Shown here in pieces: positions 58,285 through 64,000 of a stretch of 64,000 nt of DNA; within the stretch, counting starts at the first letter, position 1; each line of letters begins with the position of its first letter. The notes below the pieces were generated by a model. That model saw only the letters and a program-made list of their open reading frames with translations. It did not search any database and was not told the DNA's origin. Source of the stretch: Anniella stebbinsi (lineage: Eukaryota > Chordata > Lepidosauria > Squamata > Anniellidae); assembly GCA_029215795.1 (NCBI GenBank), contig JARDYH010000002.1, forward strand, positions 64,519,001 through 64,583,000, read 5' to 3'. Position numbers and translations under genes: made by a program.

Positions 58285-58720
58285 ATTATGCCTCACATGG
58301 AAGTTGCCTTTTTCACAGCAGCCAGGTTGATATTTTCATCAAGCTATCCACCTCCCCTGCTCCAAATTCTTCCTTGGTCAGTCACCGCTAGTTAGCTCAG
58401 ATCCTATCAGTTTATATGTGAAATTGTGATCCTTCCCCCAATGTGCATCACTTTACACTTGCTTACATCAAACAGCATTTGCCATTTTGATGGCCATTCT
58501 CTTGGTATCGAGGGATATTTTTGGAGCTCTCCTCACAGTCCCCCTTTGTTTTAGCAAGACTAAGTAATTTGGTATTATCACCAAACATGACCATGTCAAG
58601 GTTCACTTCCTCTCTCATTCTAATATTATGAGAAAGGGAGAAACTGCCTCCCTATCCACTTTCTGCACAACATGCATTATTTTGTATCCCTTTATCATGT
58701 CTCCTCTATTCACAATTTGT
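58285..58720 (-). pseudogene. CR1 LINE ORF2, two pieces in scrambled order
   Basis: On the minus strand, 58720 to about 58600 encodes a CR1 C-terminal piece: RGDMIKGYKIMHVVQKVDRE then SHNIRMRE. From about 58600 down to 58285 comes an earlier part of the same protein: FGDNTKLLSLAKTKGDCEES (the FADDT region) and later a VDSLMKIST-like stretch. In an intact element the second piece precedes the first, so the order is reversed within one strand. Stops and frameshifts are frequent. Confidence 0.72.
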
Positions 58721-58794
58721 TTAAGGCTGCAGCACTTGCCCTGAGGAAACCACGCTGCTTATGGTTAAACCCGAACCCAACAATCATAAGGAAT

Positions 58795-59397
58795 ACTAAG
58801 AGAAGCTGGAAAAAATGCAGAAAAGGGCAACTAAAATGATTAAGGGACTGGAACATCTCACCTGTGAGAGAAAGTTACAACAGCTGGGATTGTTTAGCAT
58901 GGAAAAAAGGAGGCTAAGGGGAGACATGATAGAGGTGTACAAAAGTATGCATGGTGTGAAGAATGTGGATAGGGAGACATTTTTCTCCCCTCCCATAATA
59001 CTATAACCAGGGGCCATCCCATGAATCTGATTGGTGGGAGATTCAGGACAAATAAAAGGAAGTACTTCTTCACCCAGCACATAGTTGAATTATGGAATTC
59101 AGTACCACAAGATGTAGTGATGGCCATCAATTTGGATGGCTTTAAAAGGGGGTTGGATAAATTCCTGGAGGGAAAAGCTATCAATGGCTACTAGCCCTGA
59201 TGGTTATGTGCTCCCTCCAGTATCTGAGGCAGTAAGCCTGTGTGCACCAGTTGCTGGGGAACATGGGTGGGAGGGTGCTGCTACACCATGTCCTGCTTTG
59301 TTGGTCCCTGGTCGACAGCTGGTTGGCTACTGTATGAACAGAGTGCTGGGCTTCATGGACCCTCAGTCTGATCCAGCATGGCACTTCTTACATTTTT
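58795..59397 (+). mobile_element. CR1 LINE 3' end
   Basis: The frame at 58815-59006 reads MQKRATKMIKGLEHLTCERK, LFSMEKRRLRGDMIEVYKSM and [15 protein letters not shown], the standard CR1 ORF2 C-terminus. After a frameshift it continues with [20 protein letters not shown] and [11 protein letters not shown] to about 59190. The 3' UTR follows (CAGTTGCTGGGGAACATGGG, CAGCTGGTTGGCTACTGTAT, CAGTCTGATCCAGCATGGCA), ending CACTTCTTACATTTTTAAAA. The catalytic region is absent on this strand. Confidence 0.9.
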
Positions 59398-59554
59398 AAA
59401 ATGACCAGAAGTAAAATGTAAGATGAATATAGGAGAAAAAGGGCACAATAATATTTACAAAAATCACAACAGAAATAGTACCTAGCCCCTACTGAGAGCC
59501 CGTGACATGGAGAGAATCAAGCAGCGGAGTAAGAGAACACAGATAGACAGACAT
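59398..59554. other. Non-coding DNA
   Basis: Short unique stretch between the CR1 end and the duplication. Confidence 0.5.
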
Positions 59555-60085
59555 GTACACACACACAGCCAACAAGAAAATAACTTGTAAATTGTAGGAT
59601 TATTATTCTGCTTAAAAGAAAAGGAAATCTTTACCCCCTCCACCCCCACCCCCAAGGCTCCAATTTTTAAAATGTTGCAATCATCTGCATGCTTACCTGG
59701 GAGTAAGACCCATTGCATTCAATGGAGCTTACTTCTGAGTAGATTGTTAGCACTGTTAAGGGAATCCATGAGGCAGGCAGTGGATTACTTTTGAATGGAC
59801 TGCTAGTAGTGTTAAGGGAATCCACACACACACAAAGCAAGCAAGCAAGGAAGTTTTTAATTGTAGGAGTCTTGTTGTGCTGGAATGAAAATGAAATCTT
59901 TACTTCCAGGATTCCCCCTCTACCCCACACACCCCAGGCTCCAATTTTAAAAATGCTGCAATTGTGTACATGCTTACCTGGGAGTAAGACCCATTGCATT
60001 CAATGGAACTTACTTCTCAGTAGACTGCCAGCACTGTTAAGGGAATCCAAGAGGCAATCAGTCACTCCCCCTGGCCTCTCAACTT
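59555..60085. repeat. Tandem duplication, period about 281 bp
   Basis: Two direct units share CACACACA-AGCAA, TTAATTGTAGGA, GAAATCTTTAC, CAGGCTCCAATTTT, GCTTACCTGGGAGTAAGACC and CACTGTTAAGGGAATCCA. GCTTACCTGG recurs at 59691 and 59972. Each contains one copy of the short palindromic GGGAGTAAG repeat. Confidence 0.8.
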
Positions 60086-60287
60086 TCTAATCCAGTTGGA
60101 GAGGGAGGGGGAGGGAGAGGGAGAGAGACAGAGAGCGAGAGAGACGCTACTCCGCGTGTGTTCCTTAGAGGGAGCTCCATTCATTACTATGGGAGCTTAT
60201 AAATCGAATTTGAAACAAACTAAAGGGAATTTTAAGAAAAGAACATCTATTTTAACAACTCTAAGGCAAAAAGAAGAGGACATCATT
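60086..60287. other. Non-coding DNA
   Basis: A GAGAGGGA-rich run at about 60096-60148, then unique sequence. Confidence 0.5.
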
Positions 60288-60289
60288 TA

Positions 60290-60595
60290 GGGTTACCATA
60301 AGAAAAGGAGGACAGGGCTCATGTAACTTTAACAGTTGTAGAGAAAAGGGAATTTCAGCAGCATGCAATTAGTACCTGGTGATATTCCCTCTTCATCACA
60401 ACAGTTAAAGTTGCAGGCACTATACTAGAGTGACCATATACAAAAGAAGCCAGGGCTCCTGCAACTTTAACTGTTGTGATGAAGAGTGAGTTTCACCAGG
60501 AACTAATTGCATACAAATGACACAGGCTGAAATTCCCTTTTCTCTACAATTGTTAAAGTTACATGAGCCCTGTCCTCCTTTTCATATGGTCAGCC
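60290..60595. mobile_element. Two TA-flanked MITEs in inverted tandem
   Basis: The right copy (60428-60595, minus) is complete: TA on both sides (60426-60427, 60596-60597) and ends GGCTGACCATATGAAAAGGA and, at the other side, GAGTGACCATATACAAAAGA. The left copy (60290-60425, plus) starts TA-GGGTTACCATAAGAAAAGG and lacks its far end. The bodies match closely (GGGCTCATGTAACTTTAAC, GAGAAAAGGGAATTTCAGC, TCTTCATCACAACAGTTAAA). The ends resemble those of the 2.4-kb element at 5356-7747. Confidence 0.8.
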
Positions 60596-60756
60596 TAACA
60601 TCATTGGAATTTTAATTATTTAACCTGTCAATTCATAAGGGGACCTCAACAAAAACAATCACGAGCCCAGTCTCAAATACCAATGTGAGCCTGAGAGGAT
60701 TCCCACCTTTTCGACTTTAAACTGCCCTCCTTCCATCCATCTTTCACCAATCTTGG

Positions 60757-61100
60757 GGTGCCTCTACAAGAGGCATTTAAAGCTCTTTCAAGGCGCATTA
60801 AAAAAATTACCTCTACAAGAACGGAGCGCAAATCGGGCGTAGAGGCGCGTTATCTCCCCGATTATGCGCATTATCGAATGCGCGTTAAATCGCGAGTTTT
60901 ATTTTGCTCCGTCCGTTAAAGCGCATTTTGACTGTGTGAATAAGCGCTTATGCACATTAACTACTTGTAAAGCGCATTTTGGACACCTGTTAATGCGCTT
61001 CGCCGCCTCTCGTGCAGAGGGATTAGGCGTAAATGCGCTTCTGCGATTATGCGCATAATCGCCTAACCAGGTGCAAAAGCGAATCCTTGTAGAGGGGACC
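60757..61100 (+). mobile_element. GCGC-rich MITE, young copy
   Basis: The ends are near-inverted: left GGTGCCTCTACAAG and right (inverted) GGTCCCCTCTACAAG. The 344-bp interior contains 11 GCGC sites and about 29 CpG dinucleotides by eye. It includes a perfect 20-bp palindrome, GCGATTATGCGCATAATCGC, at 61043-61062. No reading frame is conserved. No clear target duplication was found. Confidence 0.75.
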
Positions 61101-61985
61101 TTCGTGAAATGTTCAGGTTATGTAAAACCAACATTTCTTTCTGGCACATGGAAATTTCAGGAAGATTGGTGAAACATTTTCGATTTTATGAATGTTAGAA
61201 TGATCACACCCCCAATTACCCCTTTAACATGGTGGAATGTGTTTTTTTACTGAGTGATCTTAACAAGAGACTCACAACTGTAAATCTCTTAATAAAGGAG
61301 GCCCTTGTGGGCAGGATAAGGCATGCATACATCAACACAATTTTAGAGGCAGTTAAATAGAATATGTTCTGCATCAACTGCCAATGAACATTGTGAAACA
61401 CATTTTTAGAGGACATAGTCTTCTCCTTCTACCCTCTCACTGCCTAAATTCTGTGGATGAAACCATGCCATTATGCCAGTTTCCAGTAAGTATGACAAAT
61501 GCTTCTAATTAAGCCAATCTAAAATAACAGCTTTATGGAAAACATATGTGAAACCAAATGTGTTTTAAAATTAATTTTCTATTGCTCTTTTGTGCAAATG
61601 AGAGAGTTTCAATCAATGCAAATATGATTTACGAAAATTAGAATGCTTAGGACTTCCTAGTTTGTGACAAAAATAAACAACATGGATGGGTAATGCAGGA
61701 ATAGTATAACTATGCTACTAATTCAATGATCATAACTATTTTAAGTACACTATTTTGCAACTAATTGAGAAAGGGAGAGCAGGCAACTTTACATGCAAAC
61801 CTTAACATCTATTACTCTTCAATACAAAGTTATGATTTTCCTGGTATTGCTACACATTTAGCTGCATAAGTGCTCTTTTATTGATATTTTCATCTTCTAT
61901 TATCTTTAAAGATTTCAGTGTTGCAGAAATTCGAAATTTGATCTGCAAGCTGCCCCTTCTTTACCTTTGAAGAATATATAATAGG
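61101..61985. other. Non-coding unique DNA, possible conserved element
   Basis: No gene. At about 61480-61700 are TTCTAATTAAGCCAATCT, TTTTAAAATTAATTTTCTA and TTGTGCAAATGAGAG without repeat features. Confidence 0.4.
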
Positions 61986-62226
61986 TATGTCAGAGAAATC
62001 CACAATAGATTCAGATCAGTTCAGATTCAAATGAGTCACACAGATCTGAGTTACACAGATTTACTTTTGTGGGGATGGGAGTGCAAATTAGTGCAAATGC
62101 ACATTACCGCAAATGGAACAAAATGCATCCCTAAAAATAATCTGATTCCACCAGTAGGTGGAAAAAGGAATGAAAGAAGCTTGACAATCTGCAAAACACA
62201 GACGGGATGGATTTAACTAAATCCGT
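61986..62226 (+). repeat. Dispersed repeat, copy B
   Basis: ATGTCAGAGAAATCCACAAT, AGATTCAGATCAG and later CAATCTGCAAAACACAGACG match copy A at 50713 in the same order and strand. Confidence 0.55.
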
Positions 62227-63322
62227 ATATTTCTAAAATCCTGTGGTGCCCCCCATTAGTCATTATTTATCCTTCTTCTAAACTGAGAGAGAGAGAGAAC
62301 GTTGCTTTTTTTCTGAAGTGAACTTGCTAAGAAAGTTTTCAGATTCAAATAAATGGGGCTAGATCAAGAGAGGAAGGGACCTCCTGCCAGAAAAAGGGCT
62401 CTGCCTCTGTAAGATCTCTTTGCCCAATTTTGGGGGATCCTCCCTCCTTCCACACCACATCTCACCCCATTCAGGAGGGACTCCAGAGTCTCTGCGTAGT
62501 ATTTTCAGGGGGCTGGAAGGCCACTCTGGGAGGGAAGAAGCAAGGAAGTCCACTTCCACTTGTGTAGCTGATCAAGCATAAAACTGGATCCAAACCATGA
62601 AGGTTAGAAATGAAAAGCTCTGTTTAGCATTTACGGAGCCATATTAATGGGACAGGAGAGATTCCTTGACGGATCTACTTATGCAGGAGCAAAGCTGTGT
62701 CCAGAGATGCACCAGTGCGAACCCAGTCCTTTACAACAGAAGAAAACCCATCAGGAATAGGCATGCTCAACTTTTCAAAAATATGTGGACTTAGAGAAAT
62801 TATATCTACTTATCATGCTGCCTGTTTCAAAGCCTCAGTGAAGAAGGCTGAGATAGTCAGAGGCAGTCCCCTTGGAGCAATCATGTCAATGATCCTAGTC
62901 AGTTTCTCATTCAATCATTAGTATAGACATCCATTTTTGTGAACAAAGCATTGCACATATTGCAACTTCTGCATTTACTAGAAGTATGGTCAATATATTC
63001 CATCTAAGACTTTGTTTTCTTCTGAGGAATCTGAAACAGGGTGATATCCAGCAACTGCATTTTCTCTTAGGGATGAACAAATCAGCAAAACTCAAGCTTG
63101 CTGAGGTTTGTCAATTTCCTCTTTAAAGCTTGTTTGGACTCATGGTCAGATCAGATTGTAAGCTTTGGTTCCCCCCATTTTTCCCCATGAAAATGTATGC
63201 ATATTTTGTACACTTTTTTCAAAAATGTGCATCAATTGTGCCGCATAAAAGTATATGCATGTTTCAAATGCATTTTTGTTGTTGCACATTGCCTTTTCGC
63301 ACATACATTTTAAGAATGTAGT
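62227..63322. other. Non-coding DNA
   Basis: No gene. A GA run lies at 62286-62299. The 63180-63310 stretch has TTTTTTCAAAAATGTGCAT and related words also seen near 4790 and 47750. Confidence 0.45.
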
Positions 63323-63378
63323 ACATAAGAAGAGCCCTGCTGGATCAGACCAAGTATTCATCTAGTCCATCATCCACT
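63323..63378 (-). mobile_element. CR1 LINE 3' terminal fragment
   Basis: ACATAAGAAGAGCCCTGCTG then GATCAGACCAAG and ATCTAGTCCATCATCC is the reversed CR1 3' terminus, about 56 bp. Confidence 0.7.
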
Positions 63379-63520
63379 TCAACGAGTTCTCAATTACAAG
63401 ACTATAAGCAGAACATAAAGGCAATAAAGAATCATAAACTTGACTCCAGCCCCCATAAGTGCTATAGAACCCACCACTGTTGGCTTCTGTATTCTCCTGT
63501 CCATGCCTCCATTAACTTAT

Positions 63521-63558
63521 GGAGGAGGAGGAAGAGGAGGAGGAGGAGGAGGAGGAGG
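63521..63558. repeat. (GGA)n microsatellite
   Basis: About 12 GGA units with one GAA interruption. Confidence 0.9.
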
Positions 63559-63664
63559 GAGACAGAGTGGGGGCTAAAGTGCCCCTCCCACAAGCTCTCT
63601 CACACACAATTTCTAGCTGCTTTGGCAAGAACATGGGTTGGATTTCAGTTCTGCTTGTCCTCTA

Positions 63665-63785
63665 GACCAGGTACTGAGAACCTATCACTATCCAAATGTT
63701 GCTGGATTCCAATTCCCATCAGCTCCAGCTAGCATGACCAATGGTCAAGGATGATGACAGCTGTAATTCAATGGGAAGGCCACAC
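63665..63785. mobile_element. MITE, ACTCCCATCA family, decayed
   Basis: AATGTTGCTGGATTCCAATT, CCCATCAGCTCCAGCTAGCA, CCAATGGTCAAGGATGATG and AGCTGTAATTCAATGGGAAG keep the family's layout with many changes. Confidence 0.55.
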
Positions 63786-64000
63786 GCTCCTCCCTTCCTT
63801 AGTTGAAAGCAGCTGAACTGGCTTCTCCCCCATCTTGAAACCTACACAGTTGTTGAGAAAGAAAAAGAGAAAGGACCTTATATATATCAAGACCAAAAAA
63901 GTAGGGCAATTAATACAGGGTATACAACACATTAGATGTTTGCTACCTTATGGTGTTATGTGGCAATTAAATGTCAACAATGTTGACATTTAGATGGACC
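63786..64000. other. Non-coding DNA to window end
   Basis: No gene. A perfect short palindrome, AAATGTCAAC-AAT-GTTGACATTT, lies at about 63969-63991. Confidence 0.5.

Noticed and set aside
1..64000. CRISPR array, bacterial operon or phage content
   Set aside because: No regularly spaced repeats with unique spacers and no prokaryotic gene organisation. All repeats are eukaryotic transposons or simple sequence.

Overview
This is a gene-poor stretch of a vertebrate nuclear genome, most probably a squamate reptile (lizard). The evidence is the repeat mixture: an AT-rich L1, several L2-type LINE copies ending in (ATT)n, CR1 3' ends with the ACATAAGAAC-type terminus, tRNA-type and 5S-rRNA-derived SINEs with L2-like tails, and many short palindromic DNA transposons. 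No host protein-coding gene, rRNA, tRNA gene, operon or CRISPR array can be supported. The species cannot be named from what is visible.

Layout. 1-5.35 kb: single-copy DNA with a tRNA-type SINE fragment, a second SINE and small inverted-repeat elements. 5.36-7.75 kb: a 2.4-kb TA-flanked non-autonomous DNA transposon that carries internal tandem repeats. 10.07-10.3 kb: a 70-71 bp minisatellite. 10.49-15.0 kb: the main element, a 5'-truncated L1 with the end of ORF1 and a nearly complete but frame-broken ORF2. 15.83-16.7 kb: a minus-strand L2 3' end. 16.8-21.2 kb: mostly unique DNA. 21.21-21.75 kb: a complete solo LTR with a 4-bp target duplication. 21.76-25 kb: unique DNA, part of it resembling a conserved non-coding element, then an LTR-like segment. 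25.7-26.6 kb: an old LINE 3' half. 28.4-35.2 kb: a cluster of palindromic elements and a 5S-derived SINE. 37.9-39.3 kb: a plus-strand L2. 40.6-41.1 kb: an AT-rich candidate regulatory element. 42.3-44.1 kb: an L2 fragment fused to an L1 fragment. 48-54 kb: CR1 tails, a large purine repeat and a 420-bp palindrome. 55.8-56.3 kb: a diverged L2. 57.7-61.1 kb: two copies of a GCGC-rich element, a scrambled CR1 locus, a tandem duplication and an inverted pair of TA-flanked elements. 61.1-64 kb: unique DNA and small repeats.

Only the LINE reading frames are recognisable as coding sequence, and all are broken by stops, frameshifts or truncation, so nothing here is expected to make a functional product. 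One L1 copy keeps an uninterrupted endonuclease domain with its catalytic residues, which points to fairly recent insertion. The unique intervals between repeats would suit a gene desert or a long intron. Several have homeodomain-like AT-rich motifs and may be regulatory, but that is inference and needs cross-species alignment.

No new gene system was found. The most distinctive structures are the 420-bp palindrome at 52.6-53.1 kb, the CpG-dense GCGC-rich element with an older relative 3 kb away, the scrambled CR1 locus, and the L2/L1 chimaera whose missing half matches a fragment 4 kb upstream.
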